Below, one piece after another: positions 7,849-16,061 of a stretch of 64,000 bases of DNA. Numbering within the stretch: position 1 is the stretch's first letter; each line of letters begins with the position of its first letter. Location: NCBI GenBank assembly GCA_900199655.1, contig FZRE01000012.1, forward strand, positions 1 to 64,000. The letters are read 5' to 3'. Made by a program: the position numbers and the translations under genes. Under the pieces are notes generated by a model, which was given only the letters and a program-made list of their open reading frames with translations, ran no database searches and was not told the DNA's origin. The DNA comes from Prevotellaceae bacterium KH2P17 (GTDB lineage: Bacteria; Bacteroidota; Bacteroidia; Bacteroidales; Bacteroidaceae).

Positions 7849-8699
7849 TTGGCGGTTGCTTTGGTCATTCTACGCTTGCCGAAACTGTCGGTCCGGGTCT
7901 CCGTTTGCGTGAACCCATGTTCGCGGAGCATGTCTTCAACGGCCTCGGCGTAGAGCGGGTTGATTTCAAAATACAGGCTTCCGCCCGGCCGCAGGGCGTG
8001 TACGGCGTAGCCGGAGATGGCCCGGTAGAAGCGCAAAGGGTCGCCATCGGGCACGAAGAGCGCCTCCCGGGGCTCGTGCTCCAGCACGTTGCGGGCCATG
8101 GTCTGCGCCTCCTGCCGGCAGATGTAGGGCGGATTGCTCACGATGATGTCCCACCGCGCCTTGTCATCGGGCGGCTGCAGGGCGTCCTGCCGGCGCAGGC
8201 GAACCTTTGCCCCCAGTGCCTCGGCGTTCTCGCGGGCCACGGCGAGGGCGGCAGAAGAGATGTCCCACGCCGTTACCTTGGCGCCGGGAACGTTGAGGGC
8301 GAGGGTTATCGCGATGCAGCCGGAGCCCGTTCCAATGTCGAGAACGGCTGTTCCGGCGGCGCCGTCGGCACCGGTCGGGGCCGTTGCATCGTGCGTTATC
8401 CACTCGCAAAGCTCGTAAGTCTCGGGCCGGGGAATGAGTACGCCGGGCCTGACACGGAACTCCCGTCCGCCAAAGTCGGCCCGGCGAAGCACGTACTGCA
8501 CCGGAACGCCTTTTTGGAGTGTGGTCATCATTTCGTTCAGAAAAAGGCTTTCGTCTGCCGATAATTGTGTAACTTTGCCCGTGTAGATATCTGTCAGCGA
8601 CAGTCCGAAGCGCACTTCGAGCACTGTCCGGACAATAGCTTTCGCCTCGCCTTCATCGTACAGGGGCGTTAGTCGGTGCCAGAGTTCGTTAAATGTCAT
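7845..8699 (-). CDS. prmC: Release factor glutamine methyltransferase
   Basis: Methylates the Gln of the GGQ motif in peptide-chain release factors using SAM. An N-terminal helical domain is followed by a Rossmann fold with SAM motif I (VLDIGTGSGCIAI) and the catalytic NPPY in VSNPPYI. Length 284 is normal. A TATCTTTG box ends 7 bases before the ATG, so the transcript would have almost no leader. Head of a prmC-recX-comF operon. Confidence 0.93.
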   Translation of the reverse strand: MTFNELWHRLTPLYDEGEAKAIVRTVLEVRFGLSLTDIYTGKVTQLSADESLFLNEMMTTLQKGVPVQYVLRRADFGGREFRVRPGVLIPRPETYELCEWITHDATAPTGADGAAGTAVLDIGTGSGCIAITLALNVPGAKVTAWDISSAALAVARENAEALGAKVRLRRQDALQPPDDKARWDIIVSNPPYICRQEAQTMARNVLEHEPREALFVPDGDPLRFYRAISGYAVHALRPGGSLYFEINPLYAEAVEDMLREHGFTQTETRTDSFGKRRMTKATAK

Positions 8700-8706
8700 A
8701 TCCGTG

Positions 8707-8714
8707 CAAAGATA
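8707..8714 (-). promoter_or_regulatory. -7 box very close to the prmC start
   Basis: TATCTTTG on the minus strand, only 7 bases from the prmC ATG at 8699. This predicts a leaderless or nearly leaderless mRNA. The whole prmC-ribD gap is 29 bp. Confidence 0.5.
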
Positions 8715-8728
8715 AGAAAAAACAAGTG

Positions 8729-9685
8729 ATGACGCAAAAGGAAACAGACGAAAAATACATGCGCCGCTGTATTCAGCTTGCCCTCAATGGAAGAGCGAAC
8801 GCGAAGCCCAACCCCATGGTGGGCGCTGTGCTCGTGGAGGGCGGCCGCATCATAGGAGAGGGCTACCATGTGCGCTGTGGCGAGGGCCATGCCGAGGTTA
8901 ACTGCTTTGCCTCCGTGGCACCACAAGACGAGCCACTCGTGCCCCGCGCCACGCTCTACGTGAGCCTGGAGCCGTGCTCGCACTACGGTAAGACGCCGCC
9001 CTGTGCCGACCTCATCATCCGCAAGGGCGTGCACCGGGTGGTTTGCGGGTGCATAGACCCCTTCAGTAAGGTGCAGGGGCGCGGCGTCGAAAAGCTGCGC
9101 CAGGCCGGCATAGACGTTACGGTGGGCGTGCTGGAGCCCGAGTGCAAGGAGCTGAACAGTCGCTTCTTTACCTTCAATACGCGCCAACGGCCGTACATAC
9201 TGCTTAAATGGGCGCAGTCGGCCGACGGCTTTCTCGACGACCACGGGCGCGCCTTTGCCTTCTCGTCGGCCTTCACCCGCATGCTTGTACACAAGCTGCG
9301 GAGCGAGTACGACGCCATTCTGGTGGGGCGGGTGACCAACGAGAGGGAGCATCCCGGCCTCGATGTGCGCCTCTGGAGCGGTCCTTCGCCCGAGCGCATG
9401 GTGCTGAGCACCACGGCTGCGGGTGCAGAGTGGCAGTCTTCTATCCAAGGAGTGCTGGCCCACTTGTATGAAGAAAAGAAGCAGAGCCTGATGGTGGAGG
9501 GCGGCGCCCGCACGCTGCAGAGCTTTATCGAGGCCGGACTGTGGGACGAACTGCGCGTGGAGACGGCGCCCGTAAGCACCGGTGGCGGCACTCCGGCGCC
9601 CTCCATCCCCGCTTCGGCAACAGTCAGAAGCCGCGCCGAATACGATGGCCGCACCATCATCACCTATGTTCCCGCCGCCAGATAG
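8729..9685 (+). CDS. ribD: Bifunctional riboflavin biosynthesis deaminase/reductase
   Basis: Catalyses pyrimidine deamination and then side-chain reduction in riboflavin synthesis. The N-terminal CDA-type zinc deaminase has HAEVNCF and PCSHYGKTPPCADLI (Zn ligands His and two Cys). The C-terminal RibD reductase domain has SADGFL and VEGGARTLQSF. The start MTQKETDEKYMRRC was preferred over an upstream in-frame ATG at 8693 that would overlap prmC. Length is 318 residues, slightly short for the family. Single gene, divergent from prmC. Confidence 0.93.
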   Translation: MTQKETDEKYMRRCIQLALNGRANAKPNPMVGAVLVEGGRIIGEGYHVRCGEGHAEVNCFASVAPQDEPLVPRATLYVSLEPCSHYGKTPPCADLIIRKGVHRVVCGCIDPFSKVQGRGVEKLRQAGIDVTVGVLEPECKELNSRFFTFNTRQRPYILLKWAQSADGFLDDHGRAFAFSSAFTRMLVHKLRSEYDAILVGRVTNEREHPGLDVRLWSGPSPERMVLSTTAAGAEWQSSIQGVLAHLYEEKKQSLMVEGGARTLQSFIEAGLWDELRVETAPVSTGGGTPAPSIPASATVRSRAEYDGRTIITYVPAAR

Positions 9686-9726
9686 TTGTGCAGGCAGGGT
9701 CTTTTAAGATTAGTTTTTCCCCTTTA

Positions 9727-10115
9727 ATCATCCCCTCCTAACCTCCCCTTTCTAAGGGGAGGAAGCGTTGCTGCAGGTTTACTGGTTTGTGGAAACAAGC
9801 AAGCAACGCTTTGCTAAGAAACAAACTGGTATCCTCCCCTTGGAAAGGGGAGGCGGAGGAGGGGATGACCAGAAGGCAGCTATTGGCAAAGAAAGTGGAT
9901 AAATCATCCCCTCCTAACCTCCCCTTTCTAAGGGGAGGAAGCGTTGCTGCAGGTTTGCTGGTTTGTGCAAACAAGCAAGCAACGCTTTGCTAAGAAGCAA
10001 ACTGGTATCCTCCCCTTGGAAAGGGGAGGCGGAGGAGGGGATGACCAAATGTTTGGAAATTGTTATCTTGCAGCGGAAACCGCTCCCTCCTAATCTTTCT
10101 TTTTTAAGAAGCAAA
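9727..10115. repeat. Tandem family B elements, 176-bp period
   Basis: Two 144-bp elements (9727-9870 and 9903-10046) each start with an AACC-type hairpin and end with an inverted CGCC-type hairpin. A 32-bp gap (9871-9902) separates them. A further 32 bp (10047-10078) leads to a decayed AACC-type hairpin starting at 10079, exactly in register. The interiors contain inverted GCGTTGCT/AGCAACGC. No CDS. Confidence 0.85.
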
Positions 10116-10180
10116 GGTCACAAAGCGGAGCATTTAAGTTTCAATCCGTTTGATAACGGGATGTTGTTGATGGCAAGTCG

Positions 10181-10250
10181 GAACTTTCGACAGGTGTTGC
10201 ATTCATGTGCGACAAGTGTCGAACGATTGTGTGACAGGTGTCGAAAGTTC
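10181..10250. repeat. Family A 70-bp triple-palindrome element, copy 2
   Basis: GAACTTT arm at 10181-10187, units at 10188, 10210 and 10232 (22-bp pitch), AAAGTTC arm at 10244-10250. Unit 1 has one substitution (TTG for TCG). Confidence 0.9.
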
Positions 10251-10412
10251 CTGAACGATGCTTCCGGCACCCTGAAAGGGCAGCGGCGGGAATGAGATAT
10301 ACCTTATATAATATAGTGGCTGATGGCTGTCGGGTCTACCACAATCATGGTATTTTGCGGTTGATGTTGTACTTTTTACAACAAGAAAGATGGAGATTTG
10401 AAGCTAAATGCG

Positions 10413-10420
10413 TATCTTTG
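10413..10420 (+). promoter_or_regulatory. -7 box for the doxX gene
   Basis: TATCTTTG, 25 bp before the ATG at 10446. The upstream part of the gap (10251-10412) shows no gene; a small hairpin (GTTGTA/TACAAC) lies at 10366-10382. Confidence 0.5.
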
Positions 10421-10445
10421 CCGTTGAATTTAAAACAAGACAAAG

Positions 10446-10871
10446 ATGAAATTATTACGTTACATATTCCCCGTTGGGGATGAAGACAAGAAAGTGTCGG
10501 CCCTGTTGCTGGCCTCGAGAGTGATATTCGGACTGCTGTTAGCGCGCCACGGACTGGAGAAACTGATGAACTTCAGCACCATGTCTGCACAGTTTCCCGA
10601 CCCGCTGGGTGTGGGTGGCGACGTCTCGCTGGCGCTTGGCATCTTCGGAGAGCTGGTTTGCTCGCTGGCTTTCGTGTTCGGACTGTTGAGCCGTTTGGCC
10701 GTTATTCCGATGATGTTCACCATGCTCGTGGCCTTTGTGACAGTGCACGGAGGCTCCGTGGCCGATGGAGAACTGGCGTTCCTCTACCTGGTCGTGTTCG
10801 CTCTGTTGTTCATCGCAGGGCCCGGAAAGTATTCAGTCGATGGCTGGATAGGGCGTAAGTTCGTGCGCTGA
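10446..10871 (+). CDS. DoxX-family inner-membrane protein
   Basis: A 141-residue protein with four predicted membrane segments (about 18-38, 58-78, 82-100, 108-126) and the DoxX pattern RxxxGLLLxxHGLEKL followed by a Gly-rich second helix. DoxX proteins are poorly defined; some act in redox or thiosulfate metabolism. A monocistronic unit between a repeat cluster and the convergent DUF559-RNase H gene. Confidence 0.85.
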   Translation: MKLLRYIFPVGDEDKKVSALLLASRVIFGLLLARHGLEKLMNFSTMSAQFPDPLGVGGDVSLALGIFGELVCSLAFVFGLLSRLAVIPMMFTMLVAFVTVHGGSVADGELAFLYLVVFALLFIAGPGKYSVDGWIGRKFVR

Positions 10872-10887
10872 AGCTCGAAACAAGAAG

Positions 10888-11733
10888 CTATTTGCGGCCG
10901 AAGTCGGCTGGTATCTCGCCCCATTGCTTCGTCTCCCATTTAAGTATGGGCGTGGTGATGGTGTGGGTGCGCAGCCACGCTTCGGCTCTTGCTATTACCT
11001 GGTAGAGCTGTTCGGTTTGCGGGGTGCGTGCGAGCTTGGTCTTGCATTGCTTCTTCCTGACCCACAGAATGGCGTTGTAGCTGTCGCTGTAGATGGCTTT
11101 GTCCTTGATGCCCCGTTGCTCCATGAGCGCCAGGGCGTGAACAATGGCAAGGAATTCGCCTATGTTGTTGGTGCCGTGAACAGGCCCGTAGTGGAATACA
11201 ACGGCCCCCGTGGCCAGGTCGATGGCCTGATATTCCATCGGTCCAGGGTTGCCCGAGCAGGCTGCATCCACAGCCCAAGCAGACAGATCAATGCCAGAGC
11301 CTACCCCAACCCTCCCAAGAGGGAGGGGGCTTTGTGGTTGGGCGTTGTCTATTTCCATGATTTTCTTCTTTATCTTGTTGATTACCTGAAAGCTGTTGCC
11401 TATTACTTCGTCGTTTGTAAGCCGCAACATGTGGTATCCCTTTTGCCGAAGTTCTTCGGTGCGGATGGCGTCTTTCACAGGCTGTTCACCCTTGAAGTGG
11501 TATTTTCCGTCTACTTCGACGATGAGTTTGTGGCTTAAATTAACGAAATCTACGATGTAATCGCCGATGATATGCTGCCTTCTGAACTTGAGACCGATGT
11601 TGTTTGCTTTCAGCATACTCCACAAAGCACGTTCCGCGTCGGTAGCAAACAGCTTGTTTTCGGCCGCCATCTTCTTGAGTAGAGAATAGTGAACAGGGTC
11701 TCCGGTTTCGTAGTCAAAATGCTTCTTCTCCAT
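10888..11733 (-). CDS. DUF559 nuclease-like domain fused to RNase H
   Basis: Residues about 1-128 match DUF559, a Vsr-like endonuclease-fold family, with DYIVDF (D62) and IVEVDGKYH (E73, D75). Residues about 150-281 are a ribonuclease HI with all four acids: D156 in WAVDAACSGNPGP, E193 in NNIGEFLAI, D217 in YSDS and D277 in PADFGRK. The linker SPLPLGRVGVGSG (about 135-148) is the translation of a C-rich hairpin repeat at 11296-11333. An inverted copy lies just upstream of the gene at 11764-11798. The viroplasmin-like N-terminus common on such RNases is missing. The start is ATG 11733. Likely a DUF559 cassette inserted in frame ahead of rnhA. Confidence 0.85.
   Translation of the reverse strand: MEKKHFDYETGDPVHYSLLKKMAAENKLFATDAERALWSMLKANNIGLKFRRQHIIGDYIVDFVNLSHKLIVEVDGKYHFKGEQPVKDAIRTEELRQKGYHMLRLTNDEVIGNSFQVINKIKKKIMEIDNAQPQSPLPLGRVGVGSGIDLSAWAVDAACSGNPGPMEYQAIDLATGAVVFHYGPVHGTNNIGEFLAIVHALALMEQRGIKDKAIYSDSYNAILWVRKKQCKTKLARTPQTEQLYQVIARAEAWLRTHTITTPILKWETKQWGEIPADFGRK
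11296..11333. repeat. AACC-type hairpin end of the DUF559 cassette
   Basis: Reads AGAGCCTACCCCAACC and then a hairpin CCTCCC-AAGA-GGGAGG. It lies inside the coding sequence, translated as the domain linker, and is inverted relative to 11764-11798. Confidence 0.75.
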
Positions 11734-11763
11734 CACAATTCATCTTCCTAGTCCTAATTCGTA

Positions 11764-11798
11764 AGGCTCCCTCCCTTTGGGAGGGCGGGGGTAGGCTC
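11764..11798. repeat. CGCC-type hairpin end of the DUF559 cassette
   Basis: On the minus strand it reads AGAGCCTACCCCCGCC and then a hairpin CCTCCC-AAA-GGGAGG. It shares its outer tag with 11296-11333 in inverted orientation. The pair encloses the DUF559 reading frame in about 500 bp. Confidence 0.75.
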
Positions 11799-11804
11799 TA
11801 TATT

Positions 11805-13622
11805 TTACATTCTCTCCGGTACTTCGATGCCCAGAAGTGCCATGCCGTTCCTGATTACTTTGGCCACATTGCGGGCCAGCAGCACGCGGAAACGCTTGGT
11901 GCTGGGGGTCTCGGCGTTCAGAATACTGTAGTCGTGGTAGAACTGGTTGAACTCCTTGGTGAGTTCGTAGCAGTAGTTGGCAATGCCTGCAGGGTTGTAG
12001 TTCTCGCCTGCATCCTTAACGGCAGCGCCGTATTCGTTCATCTTCTGGATGAGTGCCACTTCCTTCTCGTTGGGCGTGTAGTCATCTTCGGGGCCGTTGC
12101 TGCCGGCTTGCGGCTGCTCACTTGCCTTGCGCATGATGGAGCGGATGCGTGCATAAGTGTACTGAATGAACGGACCAGTGTTGCCGTTGAAGTCGATACT
12201 CTCGGCCGGATTGAAGAGCATGTTCTTCCGGGCGTCAACTTTGAGGATGAAATACTTCAGCGCTCCCAGGCCTACTATGCGTGCTATGTCCTGCTTCTCG
12301 TCCTCACCCATGTCGTTGAACTTGCCCAGCTCGTCGCTTGTCCGGCGTGCCTCGGCCGTCATCTGGGCTATCAGATCGTCGGCATCAACCACCGTTCCCT
12401 CCCTCGACTTCATCTTTCCGTTGGGCAGCTCCACCATTCCGTAGGAGAAGTGGATGAGGTCCTTGCCCCATTTGAAGCCCAACCGGTCGAGCAGGATGGA
12501 CAGAACCTGGAAGTGATAGTTCTGCTCGTTGCCCACCACATATATCATCTTGTCGATGGGGAAGTCGTGGTAACGCATCTCGGCCGTGCCGATATCCTGC
12601 GTCATATACACCGAGGTGCCGTCAGAACGGAGCAACAGCTTCTGGTCAAGACCCTCTTTCGTCAGGTCTGCCCATACGCTGTTGTCATCCTTTCTGAAGA
12701 AGATACCCTTGCTGAGTCCTTCTTCCACCTTCTTTTTTCCCTCGAGGTAGGTATTTGATTCGTAGTATATCTTGTCGAAACTCACGCCCAGCGCCTTGTA
12801 CGTTTCATCGAAGCCGGCGTACACCCAGCCGTTCATCTGCTGCCAGAGTGCGCGCACCTGGGGGTCTCCCTGTTCCCATTTTACGAGCATCTCGTGGGCT
12901 TCCCTGATGAGCGGAGCCTCGTTCCTGGCCTTTTCCTCGGCCTTCTCGGCATCCATCCCGGCAGCTGTAAACTGCTGCTTCAGCTGCTCGCACTCGGCTT
13001 TATAGTGCTTGTCGAACTCTACATAGAAGTCACCAATTAGGTGATCGCCCTTCTTGTGGGCCGTTTCCGGTGTGATGCCGTTGCCCCACTTGAGCCATGC
13101 CAGCATGGACTTGCAGATGTGTATGCCGCGGTCATTTACGATATTGGTCTTCACAACCTTGTTACCGTTGGCCTCCATAATCTGTGCGAGCGACCATCCC
13201 AGCAGGTTGTTGCGCACGTGACCCAGATGGAGAGGCTTGTTGGTGTTGGGCGATGAGTACTCTATCATTACCAGCGGGGCACCGTCTCCGGCCTTTTTAT
13301 GGCCGAAGTGCTCATCGGCATCGATGTCGGAGAGCAACCCCATCCACGCCGCGGGGGCGATGACGAGGTTCAGGAAGCCGCCAACCACGTTGTACTTGGC
13401 CACGGCAGGGCAGCTTTCGGCTATGTAGCGGCCCAGCTCCTGTGCCGTTTCGTCGGGCTTCTTGTGCGATAGCTTGAGGAACGGAAACACCACCAGCGTG
13501 AGATGACCCTCAAAAGTGGCTTTGGTCTTTTGCAGCTGCACCATCGTGGCAGGCACGTCCTGGCCGTACAGCTCCTTAACGGCGGCAACGACCGCACGGC
13601 ATATTTGGTTCTCTATATTCAT
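11805..13622 (-). CDS. argS: Arginyl-tRNA synthetase
   Basis: Class I aminoacyl-tRNA synthetase charging tRNA-Arg. It has an N-terminal Add1-type tRNA-binding domain, the HIGH-type motif as SPNTNKPLHLGHVRNN, and a C-terminal DALR anticodon-binding domain. The KMSKS-like position reads GKMKSREG. Start MNIENQICRAVV (605 residues) was chosen over an upstream in-frame start that would overlap the promoter. Divergent from yitT. Confidence 0.96.
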   Translation of the reverse strand: MNIENQICRAVVAAVKELYGQDVPATMVQLQKTKATFEGHLTLVVFPFLKLSHKKPDETAQELGRYIAESCPAVAKYNVVGGFLNLVIAPAAWMGLLSDIDADEHFGHKKAGDGAPLVMIEYSSPNTNKPLHLGHVRNNLLGWSLAQIMEANGNKVVKTNIVNDRGIHICKSMLAWLKWGNGITPETAHKKGDHLIGDFYVEFDKHYKAECEQLKQQFTAAGMDAEKAEEKARNEAPLIREAHEMLVKWEQGDPQVRALWQQMNGWVYAGFDETYKALGVSFDKIYYESNTYLEGKKKVEEGLSKGIFFRKDDNSVWADLTKEGLDQKLLLRSDGTSVYMTQDIGTAEMRYHDFPIDKMIYVVGNEQNYHFQVLSILLDRLGFKWGKDLIHFSYGMVELPNGKMKSREGTVVDADDLIAQMTAEARRTSDELGKFNDMGEDEKQDIARIVGLGALKYFILKVDARKNMLFNPAESIDFNGNTGPFIQYTYARIRSIMRKASEQPQAGSNGPEDDYTPNEKEVALIQKMNEYGAAVKDAGENYNPAGIANYCYELTKEFNQFYHDYSILNAETPSTKRFRVLLARNVAKVIRNGMALLGIEVPERM

Positions 13623-13656
13623 ACAGTAAAATACATAAAAACGTTGAAGACGGATG

Positions 13657-13664
13657 CAAAAGTA
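13657..13664 (-). promoter_or_regulatory. -7 box for argS
   Basis: TACTTTTG on the minus strand, 34 bp before the argS ATG. Confidence 0.5.
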
Positions 13665-13708
13665 CAAAAAATAATCCGTACCCTTGGTGCCCAATGGAAT
13701 AAAAATGC

Positions 13709-13716
13709 TAATTTTG
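13709..13716 (+). promoter_or_regulatory. -7 box for the yitT-hydrolase pair
   Basis: TAATTTTG, 21 bp before the ATG at 13738; divergent from the argS box. Confidence 0.5.
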
Positions 13717-13737
13717 CAATCATTAAAGTCTTATAGT

Positions 13738-14691
13738 ATGAAAATTGAAAACAGGCGTCAGGGGCGCCGGTCTTTCTATCGGGAACTCAAGGATTATGTC
13801 TTGCTGGCGCTTGCCATGCTGCTGGGAGCCACCGGGTGGGTTGTCTTTCTGCTGCCCAACGAAATCACCACGGGCGGCATTCCGGGCATTGCGTCGGTGG
13901 TTTACTGGGGAACAGGGCTGCCCGTACAGGTAACCTACATGGGTCTTAACGCCCTGTTGCTGGTCGTGGCACTGCGAGTGCTGGGCTGGCGGTTCTGCCT
14001 CAAGACCATCTATGCTGTCCTGCTGTTCACGCTCTTCTCAGGAGTTCTGCAGCATTATGCCGCAGGCACGCACCTTTTAGCCGACCAGAAGTTCATGGCT
14101 CTCATAGTAGGAGGCGCCTTCTGGGGCGGCAGTGTGGGTCTTGGACTTGGCGCCGGAGGCAGCACGGGGGGCTCCGATATCATCGCGGCGATGGTGAACA
14201 AGTACCGTGATATCTCCCTGGGGCGCATCATCCTGATGTGTGATCTCGTCATCATCACCTCCAGTTACCTCGTTCTTCACGACTGGGAGAAGGTTCTCTA
14301 CGGCTATGTACTGCTCTTTGTTGCCAGCTTCTGCGTTGACCAGGTAGTGAACTCCATGCGCCGCTCGGTGCAGTTCTTCATCATCTCCGATAAATACGAG
14401 CTCATCGGCAAGGCCGTGAACCAGATTGTGCAGCGCGGTTGCACGGTCTTCGACGGCCACGGTTTCTACTCTGGACAGAAGGTGCAGGCCCTCTTCGTGA
14501 TTGCGAAGAAGAGCGAATCGAACGCCATCTTCCGCCTCATTGACGACATAGACCCCAATGCCTTCGTAAGCCAGAGCGCCGTGATAGGTGCCTACGGACT
14601 GGGCTTCGACCGCTTCAAGGTGCACGGCAAGGCCGAAGACAAGGAGGTGTTGCAGGAACTCGTGGGCGCCGAAAACAAGGAGCAAGCATGA
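13738..14691 (+). CDS. YitT-family membrane protein (DUF161/DUF2179)
   Basis: A 317-residue protein. Five or six hydrophobic segments (about 22-200) include the Gly-rich GGIPGIASVVYW and GLGAGGSTGGSDIIAAMVNKY motifs of the YitT family. A C-terminal soluble DUF2179 domain (about 225-305) follows. The substrate is unknown. Start MKIENRRQGRRSFYREL has the basic N-terminus usual for the family. The stop overlaps the next gene as ATGA. Confidence 0.88.
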   Translation: MKIENRRQGRRSFYRELKDYVLLALAMLLGATGWVVFLLPNEITTGGIPGIASVVYWGTGLPVQVTYMGLNALLLVVALRVLGWRFCLKTIYAVLLFTLFSGVLQHYAAGTHLLADQKFMALIVGGAFWGGSVGLGLGAGGSTGGSDIIAAMVNKYRDISLGRIILMCDLVIITSSYLVLHDWEKVLYGYVLLFVASFCVDQVVNSMRRSVQFFIISDKYELIGKAVNQIVQRGCTVFDGHGFYSGQKVQALFVIAKKSESNAIFRLIDDIDPNAFVSQSAVIGAYGLGFDRFKVHGKAEDKEVLQELVGAENKEQA

Positions 14692-15647
14692 AGAAGGTCC
14701 TGAAGCGCAGCCTCCTGGCGCTCCTGCTGCTCGCCGTAACGGTGCTGGCGGGCGGCAGCTTCTACATGCTCGACTTCGCACTCCTGCCCGGCGAGATGCA
14801 CGGCCGCGACGTGCAGGGCAGCTACAACACCGTACTGGAGGAGAACCCCGAGCTCCGTCCATGGCTCGACAGCCTGATGCAGCACCGCGCCCTGCACGAC
14901 ACGACGGTGCTCATGCGCCCCGGCGAGCGCCACCACGCCCTCTACGCACGCGCTCCGAGGCCCACTGGCAGGGTGGCGGTGCTGGTGCACGGCTACAAGG
15001 ACAGTGCCGTGGGCATGCTCCACATAGCCCACATTTACGCCCTGATGGGCTACAACGTGCTGCTGCCCGACCTGCATGCGCACGGCCGCAGCGAAGGTAA
15101 GGCCGTGGAGATGGGCTGGAACGAGCGCCACGACGTGCTGCGCTGGCTGGCCGTGGCCGACAGTCTGTTCGCCGACTCCACCGGTACAACGCGCCAGGTG
15201 GTGCACGGCATCTCGATGGGGGCGGCCACCGTGATGGACGTTTCGGGCGAAGCGGTGCCCCCTTACGTGAAGTGCTACGTCGAAGATTGCGGCTACACCA
15301 GCGTGTGGGACGAGTTCTCGCACCAGCTGCACGATATGTTCGGCCTGCCCGAATTTCCCCTTCTCTACACCACCTCGGCCCTTTGCAAGGCGCGTTACGG
15401 CTGGAGTTTCGGCCAGGCCTCGCCCCTGCGGCAGGTCAGCCGGTGCCATAGGCCGATGCTCTTCATCCACGGCGACGCCGATACCTACGTGCCCTACGCC
15501 ATGCTGCGCAGGCTTTACGACGCCAAGCCGCAGCCCAAGCAGCTCTGGACAGGCCGCGGTTCGGCCCACGCCCGCAGCTATCAAGACCACCGCAGTGAGT
15601 ACTCCGCCGTGGTTGCAGGCTTCGTGGGGCGGTACATCAAACCGTGA
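14688..15647 (+). CDS. Alpha/beta hydrolase, membrane-anchored or secreted
   Basis: A 319-residue serine hydrolase with an N-terminal hydrophobic segment (about 8-30), an uncleaved anchor or signal peptide. The fold elements are an oxyanion strand VLVHGYKDSA, nucleophile elbow HGISMGAAT, acid in FIHGDADTYVP and His in GSAHARSY. It resembles the YqkD/BAAT-like branch; the substrate (ester or peptide) is unknown. Coupled to yitT by a 4-bp overlap. Confidence 0.85.
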   Translation: MKKVLKRSLLALLLLAVTVLAGGSFYMLDFALLPGEMHGRDVQGSYNTVLEENPELRPWLDSLMQHRALHDTTVLMRPGERHHALYARAPRPTGRVAVLVHGYKDSAVGMLHIAHIYALMGYNVLLPDLHAHGRSEGKAVEMGWNERHDVLRWLAVADSLFADSTGTTRQVVHGISMGAATVMDVSGEAVPPYVKCYVEDCGYTSVWDEFSHQLHDMFGLPEFPLLYTTSALCKARYGWSFGQASPLRQVSRCHRPMLFIHGDADTYVPYAMLRRLYDAKPQPKQLWTGRGSAHARSYQDHRSEYSAVVAGFVGRYIKP

Positions 15648-15800
15648 GCGGGGAACGTAAATCACGGCAATAATGTTTTACGAAACGCCCTGCAGCAACG
15701 GCTCGGGTTTTCTCCGGCGCCGTTGAAGGGCCGGAATGAGCCGAAAATCAGCATTTTCTTAAACCGCTGAAAACCAGCAGTTTGCGTTTCAGCCCATGTT

Positions 15801-15881
15801 TTCAGCTTTCTTGAAGGATAGCTTCAGCGCGCTTGAAGCTATCCTTCAAGAGCCTCGGAGCTATCCTTTTACGGCCTCGAA
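15801..15881. repeat. Family D element, copy 2, four units
   Basis: 15-bp units start at 15801, 15823, 15845 and 15867, a 22-bp pitch held across four units. The 7-bp spacers alternate GGATAGC and GCTATCC. Units 3 and 4 are degenerate. It lies downstream of the hydrolase; the rest of 15648-16061 holds no gene. Confidence 0.75.
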
Positions 15882-15898
15882 GACATTATCCGTAGGCC

Positions 15899-15929
15899 AA
15901 AAATACCCCTTTCGGGAGTCCGAAAGGGG
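15899..15929 (-). terminator. Terminator for the minus-strand GH43 operon
   Basis: A perfect 10-bp stem (15906-15915 with 15920-15929, loop GAGT) is followed on the minus strand by TATTTTTGG. It lies about 130 bp past the GH43 stop. Confidence 0.6.
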
Positions 15930-16061
15930 CAAAATGCGTATCTTTTTCTGTATGTTCAGCAGTCATGAAGCCATTTTCCGGTGTTTCAAGTCGCCGTGGG
16001 CAGCTCTCTCAATCCATAAAAACGGGGCCTTTTGCAGGCAAGTTTCCTTACACCGCAGGCC

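Noticed and set aside
9871..9902. 32-bp gaps between family B hairpins as CRISPR spacers
   Set aside because: The flanking hairpins alternate in type and orientation, gap sequences look partly related, and there are no cas genes or leader.
11345..11733. DUF559 as a stand-alone gene
   Set aside because: The frame continues without a stop through the hairpin linker into a complete RNase H, so a fusion is what the sequence shows.
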